Assembly (NCBI RefSeq): GCF_016907365.1
Contig: NZ_JAFBBV010000001.1
Location: forward strand, 248,001 to 312,000
Direction: 5' to 3'
DNA length: 64,000 nt
From: Oerskovia paurometabola
GTDB lineage: Bacteria > Actinomycetota > Actinomycetes > Actinomycetales > Cellulomonadaceae
A program made the translations under genes and the position numbers. Shown piece by piece: positions 34,876 through 42,951 of the stretch (positions are counted from its first letter, which is position 1; each line of letters opens with the position of its first letter). The notes under the pieces are model-generated. The model searched no databases. It was not told the origin of the DNA and saw only the letters and a program-made list of their open reading frames with translations.

Positions 34876-34915
34876 AAAGGGCACGCCCGGCCGCTAGGCT
34901 CCGGGCGTGCCCTTT
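34876..34915. repeat. 15-bp perfect inverted repeat spanning terminator and next start codon
   Basis: Arms 34876-34890 and 34901-34915 flank a 10-base loop that contains the TAGGCT -10 hexamer (34895-34900). It can terminate the NYN transcript, and its right arm carries the GTG start (34907) of the propeller gene. Confidence 0.8.
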
Positions 34916-36463
34916 CGACGACGAGAGCAACCCCGCCAGATCGCCTTCGAGGCGGTCGACGACCTGGACGACGGCGACGACCTGCTCGCGCCGCGGCCCT
35001 CGCGTCCCGGAGCGCCCTCCGGCCGGCCTGACACCCCGCCCGACGGCGCCGCGCCCGTCGCGGCCGACGGCGCCGGCGCGAGCGGTGGCGAGGACGGCAT
35101 CGTCCCGGCTCCGCGCGACCCGAGGGCGCACCGCCGCCGACGCCTCGTCGTCACCGGCGTGGCCGGGGCCCTCGTGCTCGTCCTCGGCGGGCTCACCGCG
35201 CTGGACGTGGTCCGTGCACGGCAGGCCGACGCGTTGCTGCGGACGGCGCCGGGCGGGGTCGTCGGGCTGACGCAGCCGCCCGAGGAGGTCTGGAGCGTGG
35301 ACACCGGGGAGACGTGGCCCGCGTTCGTCGACGACCTCCTCCTGCTGGGTCTCGAGGACGCCCTCGTCGCCCACGACCTGTCCACGGGCAAGCTGTCGTG
35401 GCGCCGGGAGGAGCTCGCAGGGTTCCGTTGCGGCACGATGGGCCCGGCCGCAGGGCTCCCCTCCAGGACCTCGTTCATCACGTGCCTGGGCGGCGGCGGA
35501 CCGGTCGACGTCTTCCCCCGCGAACCGTCCACGACGGTCGCCGTCGTGGGCTCCGACGGCGAGGTGCTCGCCCGACGCGACCTGGATCCGTCGCGCGGAG
35601 CCTCCGAGGTCCTGCCCGACGGCGACCTGGTCCGGGCGGTCCGAAACGGCGCCGACCTCGTCATGACGGTCGAGGACGCGCGGACCGGCGAGGCCCGGTG
35701 GACGAGGACGGTCCCCCAGGTCGAGCCCGGTGAGGGCCCCGGGCCCTGCGAGCTCACGCAGGAGGACGGGTCGACGGTCGAGGACCGGGAGTCCTTGTAC
35801 TTCCTCAGCCTGGCCGGTGTCATCTCGGTCGTGGGGTGCGGCGTGGACGCGTCGCTCACGGAGCAGGGAGAGATCCTGAGCGGCGCCGACCAGGGATTCA
35901 CCCGGCTCCTGCGTGACGGGCGGCTCGCCCGTACCTCACGGGACGGCAGGGAGACGGACGTCCTGGACAAGGAGGGCACGCTGCTCTGGTCCACGGGGGA
36001 CGTCGTCACCGAGCCGCTCGCGACGGACGGCACCGCGCCACCCCTCCTGTTCACGCAGGGTGGCTCGGGGTTCACCGCGATCGACGCGGGAGGGCGCGAG
36101 CTCTGGTCCTTCCCCCGCTACGCCACCCGGGTCCTCCTCGTGACGAAGGACCTGACGGTCGTGGCGTCCTACCCCGGTGCGGTGGCGATCGACAACGCGA
36201 CAGGAGAGGAGGTCTGGACGTGGAACGCCTCCGAGAGCGGGGGATCGTCGACCAGCGACGTGACCGCGGCCTTCGCCGGCCGCGGTGCACTGACGGTCGT
36301 CGTCGACGTCGAGCCGGTCGAGGGGACGCGGTGGACCTCGATCGACCTGGCCGACGGCAGCGGGCGGTGGACCACGACCATCCCGGGCGAGGCCTACGCG
36401 TTCATGGCCGTCGGGGGGAAGCTCGTCAGCGCGGCAGACGGGAGGGTCGCGGGTCTCGGCTGA
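34907..36463 (+). CDS. membrane-anchored PQQ-like beta-propeller protein (paralogue B)
   Basis: 518 residues. Acidic/Pro-rich cytoplasmic N-terminus, Arg-rich stretch, one membrane helix (about 80-99), then an extracytoplasmic propeller with blades VAHDLSTGKLSWRR, VEDARTGEARWTR, AIDNATGEEVWTW and SIDLADGSGRWTT. Two cysteines (in FRCGTMG and TCLGGGG) may pair. Same architecture and blade grammar as the protein at 22217, only the cytoplasmic tail differs. GTG start 6 bases after TAGGCT. Function unknown; possibly a surface scaffold. Confidence 0.8.
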   Translation: MPFRRREQPRQIAFEAVDDLDDGDDLLAPRPSRPGAPSGRPDTPPDGAAPVAADGAGASGGEDGIVPAPRDPRAHRRRRLVVTGVAGALVLVLGGLTALDVVRARQADALLRTAPGGVVGLTQPPEEVWSVDTGETWPAFVDDLLLLGLEDALVAHDLSTGKLSWRREELAGFRCGTMGPAAGLPSRTSFITCLGGGGPVDVFPREPSTTVAVVGSDGEVLARRDLDPSRGASEVLPDGDLVRAVRNGADLVMTVEDARTGEARWTRTVPQVEPGEGPGPCELTQEDGSTVEDRESLYFLSLAGVISVVGCGVDASLTEQGEILSGADQGFTRLLRDGRLARTSRDGRETDVLDKEGTLLWSTGDVVTEPLATDGTAPPLLFTQGGSGFTAIDAGGRELWSFPRYATRVLLVTKDLTVVASYPGAVAIDNATGEEVWTWNASESGGSSTSDVTAAFAGRGALTVVVDVEPVEGTRWTSIDLADGSGRWTTTIPGEAYAFMAVGGKLVSAADGRVAGLG

Positions 36464-36645
36464 CGCGATAGCGATCGCGAGGGCGTCGGACAGAGCGCCC
36501 TGCCCGTGCGCAACGAACCACGCCCCCTGAAAATTCGTGCACCGCCGGGCGTTCTCCCTGGCACCCCGGGCCTCGTCCCACCGCTCCGCACCCGGGCGGG
36601 GGCCCCGCCGTCGGGCCTGGCTGCACGTCGGTGCACAATGTACGG

Positions 36646-37287
36646 ATGACGTACCGGGTGCTGAAGCTGATCCTGTCGCTCCTGGCCTTCACGCTGCTGA
36701 GGCCACGGGTGACCGGCCTCAACAACATCCCGCGGCGCGGACCCGTCATCCTGGCGAGCAACCACCTGTCGTTCGTGGACTCGCTCCTCATCCCCATCGT
36801 CGCCCCGCGCCACGTCACGTTCCTCGCCAAGGCCGAGTACTTCACGGGCACCGGGCTCAAGGGACGCGTCTCCCGCTGGTTCTTCACGACCCTCGGCCAC
36901 ATCCCCGTGCAGCGCGACGACCCGCGCGCCGGGCAGCGCTCGCTCGAGGACGCGCTCGAGGTGCTCAACCGTGGCGGCGCGTTCGGGATCTACCCCGAGG
37001 GCACGCGGTCACGCGACGGCAAGCTGCACAAGGGGCACACCGGCGTCGCCTGGCTCGCGCTCGCAGGCCACGCGCCGATCGTGCCCGTCGCGATCCAGGG
37101 CACCGACAAGGTCCAGCCCGTCGGCTCGCGCCTCCCGCGCATCCACCGCGTGACCGTCCAGTTCGGGGCGCCCATCGAGCCCGCACGCCAGATCACGTCG
37201 GGCAAGCCCGCGCAGGCCCGCCGCGAGCTCACGGAGCAGGTCATGGACTCGATCCACGCGATGAGCGGCCAGCAGCGCGCGAGCTGA
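36646..37287 (+). CDS. 1-acylglycerol-3-phosphate acyltransferase-like (PlsC family)
   Basis: 213 residues. Catalytic NHLSFVDS (HX4D, about residues 39-44), glycerophosphate-binding FLAKAEYF and YPEGTRS near 120-126, and the VPVAIQGTDKVQP strand. An N-terminal hydrophobic segment anchors it to the inner membrane. It acylates lysophosphatidate or a related lipid. The ATG at 36646 lies 6 bases after CACAAT, suggesting a leaderless mRNA; an in-frame GTG five codons upstream is an alternative. One of two PlsC-type genes in the window. Confidence 0.88.
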   Translation: MTYRVLKLILSLLAFTLLRPRVTGLNNIPRRGPVILASNHLSFVDSLLIPIVAPRHVTFLAKAEYFTGTGLKGRVSRWFFTTLGHIPVQRDDPRAGQRSLEDALEVLNRGGAFGIYPEGTRSRDGKLHKGHTGVAWLALAGHAPIVPVAIQGTDKVQPVGSRLPRIHRVTVQFGAPIEPARQITSGKPAQARRELTEQVMDSIHAMSGQQRAS

Positions 37288-37455
37288 TCCTCGCCTCTCG
37301 CCCGACACCGGTCGCAGGTCGGCCGGGACACGCCCGTTCCTGAGAAGGACGTGCAAGACCCGTCCCGCCGTGATGTGCTCGGGGGAGGGCCACGTGTCCC
37401 AGGGATCGCGCCCGGCGGGTCCGCCCGCCGCCGCCGCGCCCCGAGGGCGTCCGAC

Positions 37456-37486
37456 TTGACCTCAACCACGGTTGAGGTCCTAGCGT
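37456..37486 (+). promoter_or_regulatory. SoxR-type promoter of superoxide dismutase
   Basis: -35 TTGACC (37456-37461), an over-long 19-base spacer, -10 TAGCGT (37481-37486). Between them is the perfect 18-bp palindrome CCTCAACC-AC-GGTTGAGG (37460-37477), whose outer halves equal the classical sox box (CCTCAA...TTGAGG). A 19-base spacer is the hallmark of MerR/SoxR-activated promoters. Confidence 0.8.
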
Positions 37487-37513
37487 GGCCGACACCGATA
37501 GAGAGGACTCACC

Positions 37514-38140
37514 ATGGCTGTCTACACCCTTCCCGAGCTGTCGTACGACTACGGCGCACTCGAGCCCCACATCTCCGGCCGCATCATGGAGCTGCACCAC
37601 TCCAAGCACCACCAGGCCTACGTGACCGGCGCCAACACGGCACTCGAGAAGCTCGCCGAGGCCCGCGACTCCGGCGACCTCGCCGCGGTCAACCTCCACG
37701 AGAAGAACCTCGCGTTCAACCTCGGCGGACACGTCAACCACTCCGCGTTCTGGACCAACCTCTCCCCCGAGGGCGGCGGCGAGCCCACCGGCGACATCGC
37801 CGCAGCCATCGCCGAGGACTTCGGCTCGTTCGAGAAGTTCAAGAAGCACTTCGCCGCCGTCGCCGCAGGCGTCCAGGGCTCGGGCTGGGCCATCCTGGCC
37901 TGGGACACCCTCGGCAAGAAGCTCATCATCGTCCAGCTCTACGACCAGCAGGGCAACATCGCCCTGGGCCTGGTCCCGATCGTCCTGCTCGACGTCTGGG
38001 AGCACGCCTACTACCTCGACTACCAGAACGTGCGCGCCGACTACGTCACCGCCTGGTGGAACCTCGTCAACTGGGCCGACGCCGACGCACGCCTCGCCCG
38101 CGCCCGCACCCAGGGCGAAGGCCTCATCATCCCCGCCTGA
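37514..38140 (+). CDS. sodA: superoxide dismutase, Mn/Fe family
   Basis: 208-residue cytoplasmic enzyme that converts superoxide to peroxide and oxygen. Metal ligands are complete: H28 (MELHHSKHH), H76 (GGHVNHS), D160 and H164 ([10 protein letters not shown]). The tyrosine Y36 and the DQQGN segment are compatible with a manganese or cambialistic enzyme. No signal peptide. Ribosome-binding site AGAGGA precedes the ATG. Controlled by a SoxR-type promoter, so expected to be induced by redox-active compounds. Confidence 0.97.
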   Translation: MAVYTLPELSYDYGALEPHISGRIMELHHSKHHQAYVTGANTALEKLAEARDSGDLAAVNLHEKNLAFNLGGHVNHSAFWTNLSPEGGGEPTGDIAAAIAEDFGSFEKFKKHFAAVAAGVQGSGWAILAWDTLGKKLIIVQLYDQQGNIALGLVPIVLLDVWEHAYYLDYQNVRADYVTAWWNLVNWADADARLARARTQGEGLIIPA

Positions 38141-38199
38141 CCCTCGTGACCGGTGCCGGGCGTCGAGCGCCCGGCACGACGAGACCCGCGTGAACGGGA

Positions 38200-38248
38200 A
38201 AGGCCCCGGCACTGCGGCGCGCACCTTGCGCGACGCTGCCGGGGCCTT
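38200..38248 (+). terminator. terminator after superoxide dismutase
   Basis: Twelve-base perfect outer stem (38200-38211 with 38237-38248); the loop itself folds further through GCGCA/TGCGC. Confidence 0.7.
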
Positions 38249-38287
38249 CCTGCGGGCAGCCAGAACCCTCCAGAAAGGTGGTCCGCC

Positions 38288-38605
38288 GTGACCTATGTGA
38301 TCGCTCAGCCTTGTGTGGACGTGAAGGACAAGGCGTGCATCGAGGAGTGTCCGGTGGACTGCATCTACGAGGGCAAGCGGTCGTTGTACATCCATCCGGA
38401 CGAGTGCGTGGACTGTGGTGCGTGCGAGCCGGTGTGTCCGGTGGAGGCGATCTACTACGAGGACGACGTGCCCTCGGAGTGGAGCGACTACTACCGGGCG
38501 AACGTGGAGTTCTTCGACGACCTGGGGTCGCCGGGTGGTGCGGCGAAGATGGGCATGATCGAGAAGGACGACCCGATGATCGCGGCCCTGGCCCCGCAGG
38601 CCTGA
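38288..38605 (+). CDS. fdxA: seven-iron ferredoxin
   Basis: 105-residue electron carrier. Cysteine pattern for one [3Fe-4S] (C9, C17, C50) and one [4Fe-4S] cluster (C21, C40, C43, C46), with the extra C25 found in Azotobacter FdI-type proteins. C-terminal acidic segment and MIEKDDPMIAAL tail are typical of actinobacterial FdxA. GTG start with AAAGGTGG upstream. Codon use here is richer in T-ending codons than its neighbours. Partner enzymes (P450s, reductases) are not in the window. Confidence 0.96.
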   Translation: MTYVIAQPCVDVKDKACIEECPVDCIYEGKRSLYIHPDECVDCGACEPVCPVEAIYYEDDVPSEWSDYYRANVEFFDDLGSPGGAAKMGMIEKDDPMIAALAPQA

Positions 38606-38625
38606 GCAACGCGAGCCGCCCGTCC

Positions 38626-39666
38626 TCAGCCCTGCGGCTCGACCGGTCCGCCCGGGTCCGTGCCGCCCGCGACGAGGTCGCCACAGCTCGTCTCCTGCGC
38701 CGTGACGACGACGGGGTCGGTCGCCGCAGCCCCCTCGGCGACGGTCTCTGCCTGGCCGTTCGTCGCGGTCCGCGCTGCCGCGTCGAGGTCGATGAACGTG
38801 CGTTCCACGGTGTACGTCGAACCGTCGGACGAGGTCGCGTCCAGCCCGGCCAGGTGCAGCACGCCGTCCACGGCCGTGCAGCCGACGCCGGTCCCGAACC
38901 CGCTGAACCCCTTGTCGAACGTGTACGGCTGGCCCTGCGCGTTCTGCGTGACCGTCACGGCGCAGTCCGCCACCGAGAGCAGCAGCACCTCGCGACCCAC
39001 GTCGACGAGCGCGATCGGCGCCTCGCCGCCGCCGGCCGCGACGAGGTTGACGATCGCGCTCGCCGGGACGGGGCTCGCGGACGTGACGGGGGCGGAGAAC
39101 GTCGCCCCTGAGGCCGTCGTGATGCCGAACGTCCTGTCGGCGCCGCCGGTGAGCCAGGCGGTGTCGGGGCGGCCGTCGCCGTCGACGTCGACGGTCTGGT
39201 GCGTGTCCGCGCCCGCGGGCACGCCGGTCCCGGTCGCGGCGCAGCCCGTGGTGGGCGAGGTCGTGGTGGTCGTGGTCTCCGGGGTCGGTTCGTCGGAGGG
39301 GGCCTGCGAGCCCACGGTGGCCGGCGGCGTCGGGGCGGGAGAGGCGGCGGCGTCTCCGTCCGCGTCACCGCGGGTCGCGAGCCAGATGCCGACCGCCACG
39401 ATCGCGAGGAGCACGAGCCCGCCCAGCGCCCACCACCACGCGCGGTTGCCCGGCGGTTCGGCCGGTCCGCCGGGAGGCGGCTCGCCGGGTCCCCCGGGCG
39501 GCGTCGAGGCTCCCGTGGCGGAGAACGGGTCCGGGGCGTTCGGGATGGGTTCGGCGGGTGGGACGCTGCCGCCGGTGATGCCGCCCGGCGCCGGGAAGGC
39601 GGGCCTGATCGGTTCGGTGGGGCCCTGCTCGCCTGCTGGGCCTGGTCGCTCCTCGTCGTCGGTCAT
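38626..39666 (-). CDS. single-pass membrane protein with exported beta-rich domain
   Basis: 346 residues: Pro/Gly-rich cytoplasmic N-terminus (1-90) with PPGGPGEPPPGGP, one membrane helix (about 98-117), a Pro/Thr/Ser-rich stalk, then an exported domain. The latter begins VDVDGDGRPDTAW, an EF-hand-like or FG-GAP-type calcium loop, and contains four cysteines that may form two disulfides. No family recognised. The start ATG has GGAGG only one base upstream, so the true start or a leaderless mRNA is uncertain. Confidence 0.65.
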   Translation of the reverse strand: MTDDEERPGPAGEQGPTEPIRPAFPAPGGITGGSVPPAEPIPNAPDPFSATGASTPPGGPGEPPPGGPAEPPGNRAWWWALGGLVLLAIVAVGIWLATRGDADGDAAASPAPTPPATVGSQAPSDEPTPETTTTTTSPTTGCAATGTGVPAGADTHQTVDVDGDGRPDTAWLTGGADRTFGITTASGATFSAPVTSASPVPASAIVNLVAAGGGEAPIALVDVGREVLLLSVADCAVTVTQNAQGQPYTFDKGFSGFGTGVGCTAVDGVLHLAGLDATSSDGSTYTVERTFIDLDAAARTATNGQAETVAEGAAATDPVVVTAQETSCGDLVAGGTDPGGPVEPQG

Positions 39667-39737
39667 GCCTCCAGCGAAACATCTCGTGACGCACGGGGCA
39701 TCCGGGACGTCTCGCGCGTCGCGGGCACGGGCCGTGC

Positions 39738-40856
39738 TCAGCGCAGGGCGCGTCCGAGCGCCCGGGCGAGCGCTCCGCCGTCGGGCCCGCCAGCCGTGGG
39801 GACGCCGTGCGCCGGGCGCCGGGGGCGGCGCGATCCCGGCGCGGCGACCGTCCCGAGGAAGGCGCCGCCGCTGCGGCCCGACGACGGCGCGGGAGGCTCG
39901 TGGGCGAGGATCTTCTGCGCGGGGCTGAGCTGGCGGATGCCGATCGCGGCCACGTGCGTCGGGTGGCGCGTCGCGGCCGCGTCGTAGATCTCCGGGTCGT
40001 GCTGGCCGTCGTCGCCGAGCAGGAGCCAGCCGACGTCGGGTAGCTCGCGCACGAGCCGGTCGATCGCGTTGCCCTTGTGCTCCTGCCCGCTGCGGAACCA
40101 TCCTGTCGCGGTGGGACCCCAGTCGGTCAGCAGGAGGGCCCCGGGCGGGAAGCCGTTGCGGTCGAGGAAGCGTTCCAGGTTCCCCGCGGAGTTCCACGCG
40201 CCGTTGGACAGGTACACGAAGGGGGCATCCGGGTGGACAGAGGCGATGCCCTGGTACAGGTCGGCCATGCCGGGCACCGGGCGCCGCTCGCTCGCGTGCA
40301 TACCGAACGTGTTCCACACCGCGCGCAGCAGGCTGGGGACCATGGTGATCATGACCGTGTCGTCGATGTCGCTGATGACGCCCAGTCGCCGCCCCGGCCC
40401 GACCACGAAGACCCGCGCCGTCGCGACGGCACCGCTCGCCGTGGCGAGCTGGACGTCGTGCCACCCCGGGGAGAGCGCGACGTCCAGCATCCCGTCCACG
40501 TACCCGTCGCGGTCGGCGGGCAGGTCCGTCACCAGTCGTTCCTCCTGGCCCGACCCGTCGGTCCGCGTGACCGACGCACGGACCACCTCGCCCGGCGCGG
40601 AGACCGTGAGGTAGTTGCGCCAGCCGCGCCGGTTCCACACCAGGTCCGTCCGGCGGTGCGGGCGGCTCAGCAGCACCCGCGCCAGCACGCGCACCGAGCC
40701 CTCGTTGCCGTAGCCGACGTACGCCTCGATGCGCGGGGTCCAGCCCCGGGCCCGCAGGAACTTGACCGCGGCCGCACGGATGCGGTCCTCGAGGCGTGCC
40801 GAGAGGTGCAGCCGCTCCACCGGGGGAGTCGGGGAGGGGAGGTGCGTCTGGTGCAT
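39738..40856 (-). CDS. App1-type phosphatidate phosphatase-like protein (DUF2183)
   Basis: 372 residues. The App1 catalytic (HAD-like) domain shows DIDDT (D163-x-D165) near residue 163, YLSNGAWNS near 218 and LLLGDDGQHDPEIY near 280, the full set of HAD motifs; an N-terminal beta domain with AYVGYGNEGSVRVLARVL precedes it. The yeast homologue App1 dephosphorylates phosphatidate; the bacterial substrate is unproven. A Pro/Arg-rich disordered tail of about 45 residues follows. An in-frame start 11 codons upstream is possible. Confidence 0.88.
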   Translation of the reverse strand: MHQTHLPSPTPPVERLHLSARLEDRIRAAAVKFLRARGWTPRIEAYVGYGNEGSVRVLARVLLSRPHRRTDLVWNRRGWRNYLTVSAPGEVVRASVTRTDGSGQEERLVTDLPADRDGYVDGMLDVALSPGWHDVQLATASGAVATARVFVVGPGRRLGVISDIDDTVMITMVPSLLRAVWNTFGMHASERRPVPGMADLYQGIASVHPDAPFVYLSNGAWNSAGNLERFLDRNGFPPGALLLTDWGPTATGWFRSGQEHKGNAIDRLVRELPDVGWLLLGDDGQHDPEIYDAAATRHPTHVAAIGIRQLSPAQKILAHEPPAPSSGRSGGAFLGTVAAPGSRRPRRPAHGVPTAGGPDGGALARALGRALR

Positions 40857-40940
40857 GGGATCCGCTCGTCGAAGGTGCTGGTCTCCCACCTTGGCACAAG
40901 GACGCCGGCTTCATCGGCTGAACCGGGAAGAACCCGCTGG

Positions 40941-42149
40941 TCAGGAGGTGCGGCGGCCGCAGACGCGGCACGTGCCGCGGCGCCGGGTCGCGTAGGCCCA
41001 GGTCGCGACCCCGAGGGCCACGCTCCACAGGGGCCAGAGCACGCCAGGACCGAATGCAGCCCAGTTGACCAGGACCTCTGACGGGGACATCTCCAGCAGA
41101 CCCTTGATCATGGAGAGGCCGGCCGGAAGGATCGCGACCGTGACGACCGAGGCGGGAACGACCGCGAGCGCGACCGGGACCCGTCGTCCCGCGAGGCCCG
41201 GGATCCAGCGAGGGAAGACCTCACCCCACCGTTGCACGAGGCCGAGCGTCAGCACGGCACCCACCAGGGCGAAGAGCGAGAGCCCCACTGCGGGGGCGAC
41301 CAGCTCGCCCGCGTCCTGCTCGTACATCTCGGGGTCGAGCCCGAGCGGATATCCCAGGACCCAGATCAGCCGGGTGACGGCATACAGGCACGGGATGATC
41401 GCTGCGACGAACACGGCGGGTCGACCCCAGGCCACGATGCCCGACGGTCGCGCGGAGTCCTGACCGGCCGGTGCCGGTGCGTGGTGGTCAGCCGGAGGGT
41501 CCAGGCGTCCGCAGACCTCGCACGCCCCGCTGGTGCGCCGGACGAAGAGCGTAGTCGTGACCGCGAGGAGGACCAGGGCGACGAGCACACCGAGCTGGAG
41601 CAGGAACGCCGGTGCGACGTACTGGTCGAAGGCCTGCGCGAGCTCCGGGTCGAACGGGGCCCGGACGAGGACGACGGGGAGATACCCCATGCGGGCCAGA
41701 AGGCTGGTGTCGGCGAACAGGACGCCGGCGGATGCGGCGAGCACGGAGACCGAGACCGCCACGGCGCGCACCCGGCCGGTCGTCGGTCGGTCGGACCGTG
41801 ACGTCATCCAGGCGGCGTGCGCCGCCCCGACCAGTCCCAGGATCGCGAGAGCCGCGGTCAGGCTGCTGCTCGGGACGGACTCGACGATCGTCCCCGCCGC
41901 GTCCGGCGTCGACGCCCCGACGGGCAGGTTCCGCCCCGTGAGGACGGCGACGAGGGCGGTGAGGGCCCCGGCGAGCCACCACGCGATCGTCACGGGAGGG
42001 ACCCAGCGCGGCCAGCGGGGGGCCGTCGGCCGGCGCGTTCCCGGCAGGGGAGGTGCGGCCCCGGTGCCACCCGGTCGAGGGTCGCCACGCCGATCCGTGC
42101 CGGGTCGGGCGGTGGTCGTCGCGATGCCGGTCGTGTCGATGTCTTCCAC
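40941..42149 (-). CDS. polytopic membrane protein with two CxxCGR zinc-knuckle motifs
   Basis: 402 residues. Thr/Pro/Arg-rich N-terminal tail, then about eight to nine membrane helices. Two short cytoplasmic motifs, CEVCGR (about residue 214) and CRVCGR at the extreme C-terminus, could each give half of a zinc site. No transporter or enzyme signature is readable. Upstream of, and in the same direction as, no partner gene except the two-component system further right, which ends in a terminator. Function unknown. Confidence 0.65.
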   Translation of the reverse strand: MEDIDTTGIATTTARPGTDRRGDPRPGGTGAAPPLPGTRRPTAPRWPRWVPPVTIAWWLAGALTALVAVLTGRNLPVGASTPDAAGTIVESVPSSSLTAALAILGLVGAAHAAWMTSRSDRPTTGRVRAVAVSVSVLAASAGVLFADTSLLARMGYLPVVLVRAPFDPELAQAFDQYVAPAFLLQLGVLVALVLLAVTTTLFVRRTSGACEVCGRLDPPADHHAPAPAGQDSARPSGIVAWGRPAVFVAAIIPCLYAVTRLIWVLGYPLGLDPEMYEQDAGELVAPAVGLSLFALVGAVLTLGLVQRWGEVFPRWIPGLAGRRVPVALAVVPASVVTVAILPAGLSMIKGLLEMSPSEVLVNWAAFGPGVLWPLWSVALGVATWAYATRRRGTCRVCGRRTS

Positions 42150-42249
42150 GGTCGCTCCTCGGGGAGTGTCGCCGGCTGTGCCCGGCGAGCTGTCCCTTCA
42201 GGCTCGTCGGTGACGGCCGGGCTCGGATCACCCGCGACGGGGAACGGGG

Positions 42250-42265
42250 TCCCCCGTGCGGGGGA
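42250..42265 (-). terminator. short terminator after the two-component system
   Basis: Seven-base perfect GC stem (42250-42256 with 42259-42265) just after the response-regulator stop; compact and tentative. Confidence 0.4.
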
Positions 42266-42274
42266 ACCCGCTCG

Positions 42275-42916
42275 CTAGAGGGCGGGGCGGACGAAGCCCG
42301 ACTCGTAGGCCGCGACCACGGCTTGCGTGCGGTCGCGGACCCCGAGCTTGCCCAGCAGGTTCCCCACGTGGGTGCGGACCGTCTCCACCCCGAGGAACAG
42401 CTCGCTCGCGATCTCCAGGTTGGACCTTCCGGTGGCCATGAGGCGCAGGACCTCGCCCTCGCGCTCGGAGAGCCGGGCCGAGCGCAAGGCGTCCCCGCGA
42501 GCAGGATGAGCGGTCGCCAGCCGGCGCACCGCGTCAGGGAAGAGCAGCGACTCCCCGAGCGCCACGACGCGCACCGCCTGGGCCAGGTCCTGCGGGCGCG
42601 CCCGTTTGAGCAGGAAGCCGTGAGCGCCGGCGCGCAGCGCGTCGAGGACGTGGTCGTCGTGCTCGAACGTCGTCATGACGAGCACCCGAGGAGCCGGGTC
42701 GCGGGCCACGATCGCGCGGGTCGCAGCGATCCCGTCGACCTGCGGCATGCGGACGTCGAGGAGGACGACGTCGGGTCGGGTCGCCGTGACGGCTCCCGGT
42801 ACCTCGACACCGTCCGCCGCCTCCCCGACCACCTCGATGTCGGGCTCGGCGTCGAGGATCACGCGCAACCCGGCCCGCACGAGCGGCTCGTCGTCGACGA
42901 CCAGGACACGCACCAC
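42275..42916 (-). CDS. NarL/LuxR-family response regulator
   Basis: 213 residues. Receiver domain with D8/D9 acid pair, phospho-site D54 (LLDVRMPQVDG) and the FLLKR switch lysine; LuxR-type helix-turn-helix at about 145-205 (LSEREGEVLRLMATGRSNLE, VETVRTHVGNLLGKLGV). Start is the GTG at 42914-42916, six bases after GGAGGG; a second GTG follows directly. Pairs with the kinase encoded 35 bases upstream. Target genes unknown. Confidence 0.93.
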   Translation of the reverse strand: MVRVLVVDDEPLVRAGLRVILDAEPDIEVVGEAADGVEVPGAVTATRPDVVLLDVRMPQVDGIAATRAIVARDPAPRVLVMTTFEHDDHVLDALRAGAHGFLLKRARPQDLAQAVRVVALGESLLFPDAVRRLATAHPARGDALRSARLSEREGEVLRLMATGRSNLEIASELFLGVETVRTHVGNLLGKLGVRDRTQAVVAAYESGFVRPAL

Positions 42917-42951
42917 GTCGAGCCCTCCGGCGGGGGGACGGTCGCCCTGCC

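Noticed and set aside
36466..36485. GCGATCGC-type dyad after propeller paralogue B
   Set aside because: Short palindrome of common dinucleotides, no clear stem with loop or promoter context.
38626..41028. a single 800-codon minus-strand gene
   Set aside because: Only the first-encoded part beyond 39666 is a shadow of the App1 gene in another frame; the real gene starts at 39666.
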